In this document: positions 1 through 13,008 of the stretch, in pieces | Numbering within the stretch: position 1 is the stretch's first letter | How the letters are laid out: each line of letters starts with the position of its first letter | Program-made: the position numbers and the translations under genes | Source: Castor canadensis | Lineage: Eukaryota > Chordata > Mammalia > Rodentia > Castoridae | Reading direction: 5' to 3' | Assembly: GCF_047511655.1 (NCBI RefSeq) | Contig: NC_133387.1 | Span: 144,871,353 to 144,935,352, forward strand | Length of the DNA: 64,000 bases | Notes under the pieces: generated by a model | Seen by the model: only the letters and a program-made list of their open reading frames with translations | Database searches by the model: none | What the model was told of the DNA's origin: nothing

Positions 1-177
1 CTCCTGTTTAGGCTTTCTGTGTAGCTGGGATGACAGGCATGTGCCACCATACCCAGCTCTACTGGTTAAGATGGGGTCTTGCTGACTTTTTGCCCAGTCT
101 AGCCTCAAATTGTGATCTTCATGATCTCCACCTCCTGAGTAGCTGAGATTACAGGTTTGATCCATTGTGCCTGGTCT
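1..177 (-). repeat. B1-like dimeric SINE, cut by the window edge
   Basis: Read on the minus strand this starts with a SINE head resembling the 'ggctcacgcctgtaatcccagctactcaggagg' class (7SL-derived) and continues into a second B1-like unit containing 'gtggcacatgcctgtcatc'. The same composite recurs at about 15,340, 41,520 and 56,785. The right edge is an A-rich stretch after the element head. Divergence is moderate. Confidence 0.75.
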
Positions 178-204
178 AAAAATACAAAGACTTCTATGTA
201 GCAT

Positions 205-270
205 TCTCCACTAGTTATTTACTATGTGATCTTAGGCAAATTGCTTAGTCTCTCTAAGACTTGGAGGTAA
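205..270 (+). repeat. MIR fragment (probable)
   Basis: The phrase 'actatgtgatcttaggcaaattgcttagtctctctaag' matches the MIR core theme (tgtgaccttgggcaagttacttaacctctctgag). It is only about 65 bp, so the call is tentative. Confidence 0.5.
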
Positions 271-716
271 CAGTACTGTAGCAACTGCATCACAGTTCTT
301 CAGCCCACATCTGATTTCATTCAGATGCAGCTGTGATGTACACTTCTGTGAGAATTCAAGGTCATCTTATGCTGACAGCTTTCTACCTCGTGCATGCACT
401 AACTTAAGGTCCTTTTCACTCAACAATTTCACCTTGAGTATAATGTTAAGCTGTGGGTTTATCCTACATGGAAACTATTGGGCTGAAGTTCTTCCGTTCT
501 ATACCTAAATCTTTTATATTTCATAAAACTTCTTTCTCATCTTCTATGCACCAGGCACAGGGATGATCAATGAGAAGTAATAATAAGACAAACCCATATT
601 CTCACACAAATTACATTTTAGCAAAGAAGTAACAATTATAAATGATGAGTTCTATGAAACAGAAAATGTAGGGTATAACAAATGGCCTCACTAGTTTAGG
701 AGTCAGGAAGACACTA
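271..716. other. Unique intergenic DNA, 3' flank of the TRIP11 retrocopy
   Basis: No coding, SINE or L1 signature is seen here. It matters because it is the flank next to the poly(A) end of the TRIP11 retrocopy. It is not L1 sequence, which argues that the retrocopy did not simply insert into a pre-existing L1. Confidence 0.5.
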
Positions 717-2772
<2,056 letters not shown>

Positions 2773-4234
2773 CTAGAGGGAGGAAGCAGAAAGCGTGCTT
2801 CCTAAAGTAAAATCTTGGAGAGATGCTGGAGATACACCTGGCAGGAAAAACCAACAAGAAGAGACAAAAATCCAACTCCTCCACACCTCCAGCCTGCACA
2901 GAGCATCCCCACTCCATGATAAACAGAGAAACCAGCCCACACCACCAGAAGCCAGCTCCCAGAAAGCTTGGGAAGATGCAGACCACCAGGTGAGCTAAGC
3001 GGTACATGGTAAATCAGCATAGCCCCTGGAAAGACTGACCCCCCACCCAGGGAAAAAAGAAGAAAAAAACAATCTGAATAATAAACAAGTAGCTGAAAAG
3101 AAAAAGACATTTAGCAAAAAGGGCAGGGCACACTGAGCTCTGGAGAGTGGGGGAGGAGCAATCCCCACTCAAGCTGTGAATAAACAAGCTGGCAGGAGAA
3201 GGTAGGAGTGGCAGGACCTCCCCCCTCCCCAGTGTGCTTGAAGAGGGGAAGGCTTGTAAAATGGCTAAAGCATAGCACACTCCACTGGAGAGTGGGGGAG
3301 GAGCACTTCCCCATGAAAACTCTAAATAATAAAAAAAAGACTGCAATTGTAACTGGCGGGTAGAGCTGCATACTGGAGAAAACAAAAGGGGCATGTGACC
3401 AGGAGAACTCTAAACAAACAAAGCCTGTGGGGCTGGGTGAGTGTAAAGCTCATTCCTGAGATCTGCACAAATAAGGCCTGCAATAGCAGAAGGCTGACAG
3501 TAGGTGGCAGGTGAGCCGCAGCCCCAGATAGACATTCACAAAGCTGTCTCCAGAATCTTTTTATTGTTGTTGTTCATTTTGTCCTTTGAAGAGACAACAA
3601 CAGAACTAGAACTGGATACTGAAGGACTAACGGAAACTGTACTGCACTTAAATCTGGGATTTATTTGTTTTGATGTGTTCTGGTTTTTGGGTTACTTTGT
3701 TGTTTGTTTGTTTTGTTTTTTCCCCTTTGATGAGACAACAGAAGAACTGTTTCCCAGACATCAATACCAGGACTGGAGGATGAAGGAATAACACCAAAAT
3801 TATTAGGACTGAAACTTTAGTGCATTTGAACTTGGGGATTTTTTTTTTTTCTGTTTTACTATCCTCTCTCTGTCCCTCTAATGCCTGTATAGCTCAACGT
3901 TGATTAGTATACTATCTCTCCCTATTTATTTCATTGCCTCTATTTTTTGTGTGTGTATGTGTATGTGTGTTTGTTGGTTTTGTTTTGTTTTACCCTTTTT
4001 CTTTACCTTCTTACCTTTCCCTCTTCTCTCACCCTTCCACTGTAGAAATCACCATTGTTATTATTACAAGCTAGACAATACGGAATTACACACAGTACAG
4101 GGACAGTAATAATAGCAAGGGCAATGATGGGAAGACAGAAAAAAGAGGGAAAACACTATCCCCCAAATAATAAATCAGTACAGGAACCAGAGGGAAATGA
4201 AGAAAACAGATACCCAGATCCAGGCTCCAACAAA

Positions 4235-5324
4235 GGCAAGATAAACTATGCCAAAGAACCCAGTGAAGCCCACAAGAACACTCTGGAAGAAGAAATCCTG
4301 TAAGTAATCAATGAGAGTTTTATAGAGATGATACTGGATATGGTCAACCAAAATGTACAGGACAAACTCAAGAAATTCCAAGACAACAAAAATAGAGAAT
4401 TTGAGAAAGCACAAGAACAAATAAAAGAAACCATAGAAGCACTGTATAAACACCAAAGTGAAACAAAGAACACGATTAATAAAGAGATAAATGAACTCAG
4501 GACAAAAATAGACAATATCAAAGAGGAACTGACTCAGAATATAGAAAACCTCACAAAAAAAGAATGAAACAGAAATACAAAACAAAATGGAAAGCAAATC
4601 CAGTAGAATAGAACAAGCAGAAGACAAAATCTCAGAACTCAAAGATGAAATGGTAATTAAAGGAAAAACAGAAGACCTATTAGTGAAACAACTCAAGACC
4701 TGTGAAAAGAAAATGCAAGAACTTGCTGACTCCATCAAAAGACCAAACCTGAGAATCATGGGCATTGAAGAAGGAGAAGAGGTGCAAGCAAAAGGAATGC
4801 ATAATATATTCAACAAAATAATAACAGAAAATTTCCCAAATCTGAAGAAATCTATGCCCATACAGGTACAGGAAGCCTCCAGAACACCAAACAGACCTGA
4901 CCAAAATAGAACTACCCCATGGCATATTATCATTAAAACAACAAGTACAGAGACTACAGAAAGAATATTGAAGGCTGTAAGAGAGAAAAAACAAATACCA
5001 TACAAAGGTAAACCCATCAAAATCACAGCAGACTTCTCCACAGAAACATTAAAAGCAGGAAGAGCTTGGGGTGAGGTCTTCTGGGCACAGAACGAAAATA
5101 ACTTCAACCATAGGATACTCTACCCAGCAAAACTATCATTCAAAATACATGTAGCAATAAAAGTATTCCATGATAAACACACAAAAACAATATATTACCA
5201 CAAAGCCACCACTACAAAAGATTCTTGAAGGGATTCTTCACACAGAAAGTGAAACCCAACACAACCATGAAAGGGCAGGCAGCACCAAACTACAGGAAAA
5301 GAAAAAGCAAGAAAGTAGAGAATA
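4235..5324 (+). pseudogene. L1 ORF1 pseudogene (copy A)
   Basis: This aligns throughout with the intact ORF1 at 33,736-34,827. The start codon is mutated (the equivalent position reads aag after ggc), with an in-frame stop near 4,303 and a frameshift near 4,565. The coiled-coil region (about 4,330-4,560) and the C-terminal RNA-binding part (KPIKITADFSTETLKA, about 5,005-5,055) are still readable. It cannot encode a functional RNA-binding trimer. Confidence 0.9.
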
Positions 5325-5371
5325 ACATTGATATAGCTACACAAAATCAAACCCTCAACTAAGACAACTAA

Positions 5372-8300
5372 ATGACAGGAATCACCACATACCTATCAAT
5401 ACTAACTCTTAATGTTAACAGACTTAATTCCCCCATCAAAAGGCACCGTTTGACAAACTGGATTACAAAGGAAGATCCAACAATTTGTAACTTACAGGAG
5501 ACCCATCTCATCAATAGAAATAAGCATAGGTTTAGGATGACAGTCTGGAAGAAGATTTACGAAGCCAATGGACCCCAAAAATAGGCAGGAGTAGCAATAC
5601 TTATCTCTGCCAAAGTAGACTTCAAACATACATTGATCAAATGAGATAAAGAAGGACATTCCATACTAATAAAAGGGGAAATTGACCAAAAAGAAATTAC
5701 AATTATCAACCCATATGCACCCAATGTCAATGCACTCAATTTCATCAAACATACCCTGAAGGACTAAAAGCATATAGTAACTCCAACAGAGTGGTTATGG
5801 GAGACTTTAACACCCAACTATCAAAAATAGATAGGTCATCAAAACAAAAAATCAATAAAGAAATCCAAGATCTAAAACATACCATAGATCAAATGGACCT
5901 AGTTGATGTCTACAGAACATTTTATCCAACTTCTACACAATACACATTCTTCTCAGCAGCTCATGGAACCCTCTCCAAAATAGATCAAATCTTAGGGCAC
6001 AAAGCAAGCCTCAGCAAATATAAGAAAATAGAAATTATACCATGCATTCTATCTGATCACAATGCAATAAAACTAGAGCTCAACAACAAAAGTAAAGACA
6101 AAAAACATGCAAAAACCTGGAAACTGAATAACTCATCGCTTAATGAACAATGAGTAATTGAAGAAATAAAAGAGGAAATTAAAAGGTTCCTGGAAGTCAA
6201 TGAAAATGAAAACACAACCTACCAGAACCCATGGGACACAGCGAAGCCAGTCCTGAGAGGAAAGTTTATAGCCATGAGTGCATATATAAAAATGAATGAA
6301 AGATCCCAAATCAAAGACCTAATGCTACATCTCAAGCTCCTAGAAAAACAAGAACAAGGAAATCCCAAAACAAATAGAAGGAGAGAAATAATAAAAATAA
6401 GAGCTGAAATCAACGAAACAGAAACCAAAAAAACCATACAGAGTTAATGAAACAAAAGCTGGTTCTTTGAAAAAATAAACAAGATCGATAGACCCCTGGC
6501 AAACCTGACTAGAATGACAAGAGATAAAAACCCAAATTAGTAGAATCAGGAATGCAAAAGGGGAGATAACAACAAACACCATGGAAGTCCAGGAAATCAT
6601 CAGAGACTACTTTGAGAACCTATATTCAAATAAATTTGAAAATCTTAAAGAAATAGAAAGATTTCTAGATGTATATGATCATCCAAAACTGAACCAAGAG
6701 GAAATTAATAAACTGAACAGATCTACATCACAAAATGAAATTGAAACAGCAATGAAGAGTCTCCCTAAAAAGAAAAGTCCAGGACCTGATGGATTCTCTG
6801 CTGAATTCTATTAGACCTTTAAAGAAGAACTGATACCAACCCTCCTTAAACTGTTCCATGAAATAGAAAGGGAAGGAAAACTGCCTAACACATTTTATGA
6901 AGCCAGTATTATACTTATCCCAAAACCAAGCAAAGACACCTCCAAAAAGAAGTATAGGCCAATCTCCTTAATGAACATTGATGCAAAAATCCTTAATAAA
7001 ATAATGGCAAGTCAAATTCAACAACACATCAAAAAGATCATTCACCACGACCAAGTAGACTTCATCCCAGGAATGCAGGGGTGGTTCAACATATGAAAAT
7101 CAATAAACATAATAAACCACATTAACAGAAGCAAAAACAAAAACCACTTGATCATCTCAATAGACGCAGAAAAAGCCTTTGACAAGATCCAACACCATTT
7201 CATGATAAAAGCTCTAAGAAAACTAGGAATAGAAGGAAAGTTCCTCAACATTTTAAAAGCTATATATGACAAACCTACAGCCAGCATTATACTTAATGGA
7301 GAAAAATTAAAACCATTCCCTCTAAAATCAGGAACCAGACAAGGATGCCCACTATCTCCACTCCTATTCAACATAGTACTGGAATTCCTAGCCAGAGCAA
7401 TTAGGCAAGAAGAAGGAATAAAAGGAATACAAATAGGTAAAGAAACTGTCAAAATATCCCTATTTGCAGATGATATGATCCAATACCTTAAAGACCCAAA
7501 AACTTCTACTCAAAAACTCCTAGACACCATCAATAGCTATAGCAAGGTAGCAGGATATAAAATCAACATAGAAAAATCATTAGCATTTCTATACACTAAT
7601 AATGAACAAACTGAGAAAGAATATATGAAAACAATTCCATTTACAATAGCCTCAAAAAAAATCAAATACCTAGGTGTAAACTTAACAAAGGATGTGAATG
7701 ACCTCTACAAGGAAAACTATAAAGTTCTGAAGGAAGAGATTGAGGAAGATTATAGAAAGGGAGAGATCTCCCATGCTCATGGATTGGTAGAATCAACATA
7801 GTAAAAATGTCAATACTCCCAAAAGCAACCTACATGTTCAATGCAGTTCCCATCAAAATCCCAATGACATTCATCAAAGAGATTGAAAAATCTACCATTA
7901 AATTTATATGGAAAACACAAGAGGTCACAAATAGCCAAGGCAATACTCAGTAAAAAGAACAATGCTGGTGGTATTACAATACCCAACTTCAAACTATATT
8001 ACAAAGCAATAGCAATAAAAACAGCATGGTACTGGCACAAAAACAGACATGAAGACCAGTGGAACAGAATAGAGGACCCAGATATGAAACCACACAACTA
8101 TAACCAACTTATCTTTGACAAAGGTGCTAAAAATATACAATGGAGAAAAGACAGCCTCTTCAACAAAACTGCTAGGAAAACTCGTTAGCAGTTTGCAAAA
8201 CGATGAAACTAGATCCATGTATATCACCCTGTACTCATATCAACTCAAAATGGATCAAGGACCTTAATATCAGACCCCAAACTCTAAAGTTGGTACAGGA

Positions 8301-9189
8301 AAGAGTAGGAAATACCTTGGAATTAATAGGTATAGTCAAGAACTTTCTCAATGGAACCCCAGCAGCTCAGCAACTAAGAGATAGCATAGATAAGTGGGAC
8401 TTCACAAAACTAAAAAGCTTCTGCTCATCAAAAGAAATGGTCTCTAAACTGAAGAGAACACGCAGAGTGGGAGAAAATATTTACCAGCTATATATCAGAC
8501 AAAGGACTGATAACCAGAATATATAGGGAACTCAAAAAACTAAATTCTCCCAAAATTAATGAACCACTAAAGAAATGAGCAAAAGAACTAAACAGAACTT
8601 TCTCAAAAGAAGAAATCCAAATGGCCAAAAAATACATGAAAAAATGCTCACCATCCCTAGCAATAAAGGAAATGCAAATTAAAAACACACTAAGATTCCA
8701 CCTCACCCCTGTTAGAATAGCCATCACTAGCAACACCACCAACAACAGGTCTTGGCGAGGATTGGGGAAAAAGAAACCCTCTTACACTGCTGATGGGAAT
8801 GTAAACTAGTACAACCACTGTGGAAAAAAATTTGGAGGCTACTTAAAAAGCTAAACATTGATCTACCATATGATCCAGCAATACCACTCTTGGGGATATA
8901 CCCAAAAGACTGTGACACAGGTTATTCCAGAGGCACCTGCACACCCATGTTTATTGCAGCACTATTCGCAATAGTCAAGTTATGGAAACAGCCAAGATGC
9001 CCCACTACTGATGAATGGATTAAGAAAATGTGGTATCTATACACAATGGAATTTTATGCAGCCATGAAGAAGAGCGAAATGTTATCATTCGCAGGTAAAT
9101 GGATGGAACTGGAGAACATCATTCTGAGTGAGGTTAGCCTGGCCCAAAAGACCAAAAATCATATGTTCTCCCTCATATGTGGACATTAG
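5372..9189 (+). pseudogene. L1 ORF2 pseudogene (copy A)
   Basis: The frame starts MTGITTYLS and ends at the L1 C-terminus SLICGH. The endonuclease part (LNVNRLNSP, QETHL, GDFNTQLS, SDHNA) and the reverse transcriptase part are recognisable. FADD is intact at about 7,463-7,474. Stops and frameshifts occur at about 5,582, 5,642, 6,151, 6,445, 6,812, 7,096, 7,799, 8,186 and 8,524, among others. The protein cannot be made. Confidence 0.92.
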
Positions 9190-9697
9190 ATCAAGGGCAA
9201 ACACAACAAGGGGATTGGACTTTGATCACATGATAAAGCGAGAGCACACAAGGGAAGGGTGAGGATAGGTAAAACACCCAAAAAACTAGATAGCAGTTGT
9301 TGCCCTCAACACAGAGAAACTAAAGCAGATATTTTAAAGCAACTGAGGCCAATAGGAGAAGGGGACCAGGAACTAGAGAAAAGGTTAGTTCAAGAAGAAT
9401 TAATTTAGAAGGTAACACACATGTACAGGAAAGTCAACTCCCTGTATAGCTATCCTTATCTCAACTAGCAAAAACCCTTGGTCCTTCCTATTATTGCTTA
9501 TACTCTCTCTACAACAAAATAAGAGATAAGGGCAAAATAGTTTCTGCCTGGTAGTGAGGGGGTAAGGGGGGAAAGGGAGAGGTCTGGGGGATAAGGGAAG
9601 GGGTGGGGGGAAGGGGGGAGAAATGACCCAAACATTTTATGTACATATAAATAAAAGAAAAATTATAAATTTAAAAAGAAGAAGAAGAAAAAAAGAT

Positions 9698-12667
9698 CCT
9701 GTTAATATTTTCCTGGAGTGTTCTAATTGTTTCATCCTTTTCCTGCAGCAATTTTGTCAATGCTTCTACCTCTTCTTGAAGAAAACGAGAAAGTTCATTC
9801 AACCCACCAGACACACTTGCTCTAAGGGACTCTGCTGCCTGGGAGATAAATGATGAGCCAGAAGAGAGCGGGGGTGACATGATATCAAGTTTTCCTAGAT
9901 GATCCTTGGCACTGCAAAGCTGTCCTATGCTGTGCTGAACTTGTGCTAATTCTTGTCCAAATTTTTGAGTTTGGTTTCATTCTGCTCATAACTTTGGATG
10001 AGACCAGTGTAGTCTACTTGTAATTGATAATTATTACCACTGTCTACCAAAACTTGGGCCTGAAGTTGATAAAGTTTCTGCAGAAGCTGGGCCAATTCAT
10101 GTTGCATGTTTTGGACTGTGGTCATCACCTGTCATTTCCATTCTTCCATTTTCTTTACTTGCTGTTTTAATTTATCACACTCCTGTAGGAGCTCCTCAAA
10201 CTGATTGCTATTAACACCTCCAACCTCATTGCCAGGGCTGGAAGTTTGTAAAACACCCAAGAAAGTTTGACTTTTCTGACTTAGTGCATCTATTTCAATG
10301 TCTTTTTCTAAAATGATACATGATAAATTCTGAAGTTTCTCTAAACACATCTTGACCACTACTTTCAAGTCTAGTGGACAATTTTTTGTTGTCATCTGGC
10401 AGTTTAATGAGCGCTGCTTCTTTGGCAGCAACTATATCCATCATTTTGTGATATTCTGTTTTCAAATGGCTGTTTTCTCTTGTCTTCTCATCCAAAACAG
10501 TGAGTATTTGTTCTCTTTCCCTAGCGTAGGCCTGCAGTTGCTGTTGAAGGTGAGCACCATCCTGGGTGTAGGAAGCAAAAGAAATTCTTGCATGAAGAGC
10601 TTGTATCTCCAAGTCTTTCTGCTGGATAATCTGAGTGAGTTTACTGACCTCATCTTTGGACAGTTTATCAATTTGTTTAGATAAAGGTATATTCTTTTCA
10701 TGTAGAAGCTTATTCTCCAACTCTCATTCTCTTAGTCCTTTCACTAATCTTTCAGTTTCAGCTTCAGGTAAATAATGTCTTTCACTTAGTTTTTTATATT
10801 AAGGCTTTGAACTGTCATTTTTTGAAAAATATCAGAATTTTCTGTTTCAATGTCTTATCTTTCTTCATTCAACTGGGTTTTTATTTGTTCAATTGTTTTT
10901 TGTAAATTCTCAATTTCCTCATCTTTCTCTAAAAAGAGCTGGGTATGTGTGATGTTCATTTGTTCATGCTGGTATTTAAACTCGTCCATTTCCTTCCTCT
11001 GTTCCTGTAAAGACCAAGGCAGTTGCATCTGACTCTGATTTTGATCTTCAATTATCTTCTGATGATGTTTAATTTCCTCTTCCAGATGATCCTTGATTAT
11101 ATTTAGTTGAGGCACCTTGGATTCTAGCTCTGTGTTACTGTCCAGGGTTTTAGGCTCATCCCCAGGTCCAGTTTGCCTCTGCTGCTCCTGGAGTTGTTCC
11201 AGTTCTTTTTGTAGATGATTGTTTTCTTTTTTCATGGATCCAAGACTTCTGTCCTTTTCCTCTGAGGTCTGCCTTTTTTTCCTTTTATTTATATGTGCAA
11301 TGTTTGGGTCATTTCCCCCCCCTTCCCCCCACCTGTTCCCTTATGAGGTCTACCTTAAAGTTTCATTTTCTAAGGCTTGAGAACATTTACCTAATTCTTC
11401 CTGCAGTTTTGAACTTTTTTTTCTTTAAGTTTTTCAAGAAAGATTTCTTTCTCATTTATAAGCTGTGTAAGTTGTTTCTGCTGTTCTAAACTAGATGACA
11501 AAATATCCTTAGTTTTTTATGATCAGTAGCCATTTGCTCAATATTCTTTTTGAGTGCTATTTCAAAATCTTTCTCTTGAATGAGTTTAATTAAGTGCTCA
11601 TGTTCCAGCTGTAAAGCAAAGGTGTTCAGATTATGAGAATTTGACAGGTCCTCAATGGTTTGCTTACACTAAAAAAGCCTCTTTTCAGCCAGACACAATT
11701 CTGCTTCTATTTGTTCTTTTTCCCCTTCTAGAGTCTCTGCAATAGTGTTTTTTCTTCCCAGAGAAATCTGTTTGTTATCAGCAATAGATTCTTCCAACTG
11801 TTGTCTTACATCCTCATATGTCAAAACCAGCTTCTCCTTTTCCATTTTGAGATCAAAAACAACTTTCTTTAAAGTTTCATGGAGCTGTTCTAGTTCTGAA
11901 AAATTTTGTTTTAAATTTCTAATTTCAGCTTCCAGCTCTTCAAGTTTTTTTTGTAGACTCTACTTTTTCAGTTTGTAAAACCTGAATAGTTTTTTGCATC
12001 TCATAAATTTTACAGTGACCAGTCACTGTAAGTTCTGAGTCACCTTGCTGTAATAGATTTTTGAGTTCTTCAATTCATTCTTCAGTCATGTAAGTCCTCT
12101 GGATGCCGAGGACTTAACTCTGTCGATTTCTGTTGCTGTGCATTCTGAGATACTGACATTCCATCCAGATGGTCTTCAATTTCCTGACTTCGGTTCTGTT
12201 TAAGTTCTTTAATAATATTTTGCAGTGTGCAGATTTCACTTTGATCAGAGCTATGAGTTCCTTGTGCCTGAGCAATGTGCCTCCAATGGCCAACTCCAAA
12301 TTCAAGTCTTGAAACTTCCTTTGACAACCTGTTTATTTCTTGTTGTGACAAAATTACCTCACAAAAGTCCATGTCATCGTCATGGAATGCTGAAGCATGA
12401 TGACTGAGTCCATAACCAAATGAAGAGGACACAGTGGTGGCTGGCATACTGTCAGCTCCTGAATGTACCAACTGAGTGGCCGGCTGCAGTTTCAGCAACT
12501 GATCCTGGAGTGCAATCTGTCTTGCCTTAAGATGGCTGATTTCTACCTATTTCTGTTCTAGCTGAGTTTGGTAATTTGTAGATTGCTGCTTTATTTGAAG
12601 CTTTGATGCTTCATGCTTTTCTTCTAGATCAGTACAAAGTTCGTTAAGGCTTTCATTCTCTGCTCTT
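9698..12667 (-). pseudogene. TRIP11: TRIP11 processed pseudogene, central and N-terminal coding part
   Basis: The minus strand reads continuously through TRIP11 coiled coil without introns. From right to left: the AFHDDDMDF and [13 protein letters not shown] block (about 12,300-12,400), [19 protein letters not shown] (about 12,190-12,245), [13 protein letters not shown] (about 11,970-12,010), then a jump to the [14 protein letters not shown] block (about 11,890-11,930). It continues through [11 protein letters not shown] and [17 protein letters not shown] (about 11,040-11,150), [19 protein letters not shown]-type sequence (about 10,620-10,680) and [11 protein letters not shown] (about 10,175-10,210). 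Roughly 350 parental codons are missing at the jump. Frames are broken at several places. A 70-bp L1 tail interrupts it at 11,274-11,343, and a 3' L1 fragment separates off the extreme 5' end at 12,668. Confidence 0.93.
11263..11354 (-). mobile_element. 70-bp L1 3'-end insertion with 11-bp target-site duplication
   Basis: Positions 11,274-11,343 read on the minus strand as the last part of an L1 3'UTR: the G-rich tract, gaaatgacccaaacattg, aataaa and a short A tail. It is flanked by tgaggtctgcc (11,263-11,273) and tgaggtctacc (11,344-11,354), a duplication with one mismatch. TRIP11 sequence continues directly on either side. This is an extreme 5' truncation. Confidence 0.88.
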
Positions 12668-12965
12668 AAAAGAATTAACCTAGAAGGTAACACACACTCA
12701 CAGGAAATCAATGTGAGTCAATGCCCTGTATAGCTATCCTTATCTCAACCAGCAAAACCCCTTGTTCCTTCCTATTATTGCTTATACTCTCTCTACAACA
12801 AAATTAGAGATAAGGGCAAAATAGTTTCTGCTGGGTATTGAGGGGGGGGAGCGGGAGGGGGTGGAGTGGGTGGTAAGGGAGGGGGTGGGAGCAGGGGGGA
12901 GAAATGAACCAAGCCTTGTATGCACATATGAATAATAAAAGAAAAATGAAAAAAAAAAAAAAAGA
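12668..12965 (+). mobile_element. 5'-truncated L1, 3'UTR only (copy E)
   Basis: The stretch from about attaacctagaaggtaacac to the A run ending at 12,963 matches the 3'UTR of the young L1 at 32,166-39,190, including the tgtatgcacatatgaataat motif, polyadenylation signal and G-rich tract. The site is a single TRIP11 codon region, since the sequences either side join as GAATGAAAG and GAAGCTATTCATGC on the minus strand. The duplication is short and A-rich (about aaaag) and cannot be set exactly. Confidence 0.88.
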
Positions 12966-13008
12966 GTGCATGAATAGCTTCCAATTCCTTTCTGCTAGGA
13001 TTAGGAAG
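12966..13008 (-). pseudogene. TRIP11: TRIP11 pseudogene, 5'-most remnant
   Basis: About 14 codons read SRKELEAIHAL on the minus strand, matching TRIP11 SRTKEIEAIHAI near parental residue 50-60. The copy stops there: the first roughly 48 codons, including the N-terminal lipid-packing-sensor region, are absent. Immediately upstream on the same strand is L1 ORF2 sequence. Confidence 0.85.

Noticed and set aside
4175-5107. A 310-codon antisense frame over L1 ORF1 (similar frames at 24,845-25,489 and 33,771-34,361)
   Set aside because: It lies antisense to ORF1 and is hydrophobic, Phe/Ser/Leu-rich. This follows from the A-rich, Lys/Glu-rich sense sequence, and it recurs wherever ORF1 does.
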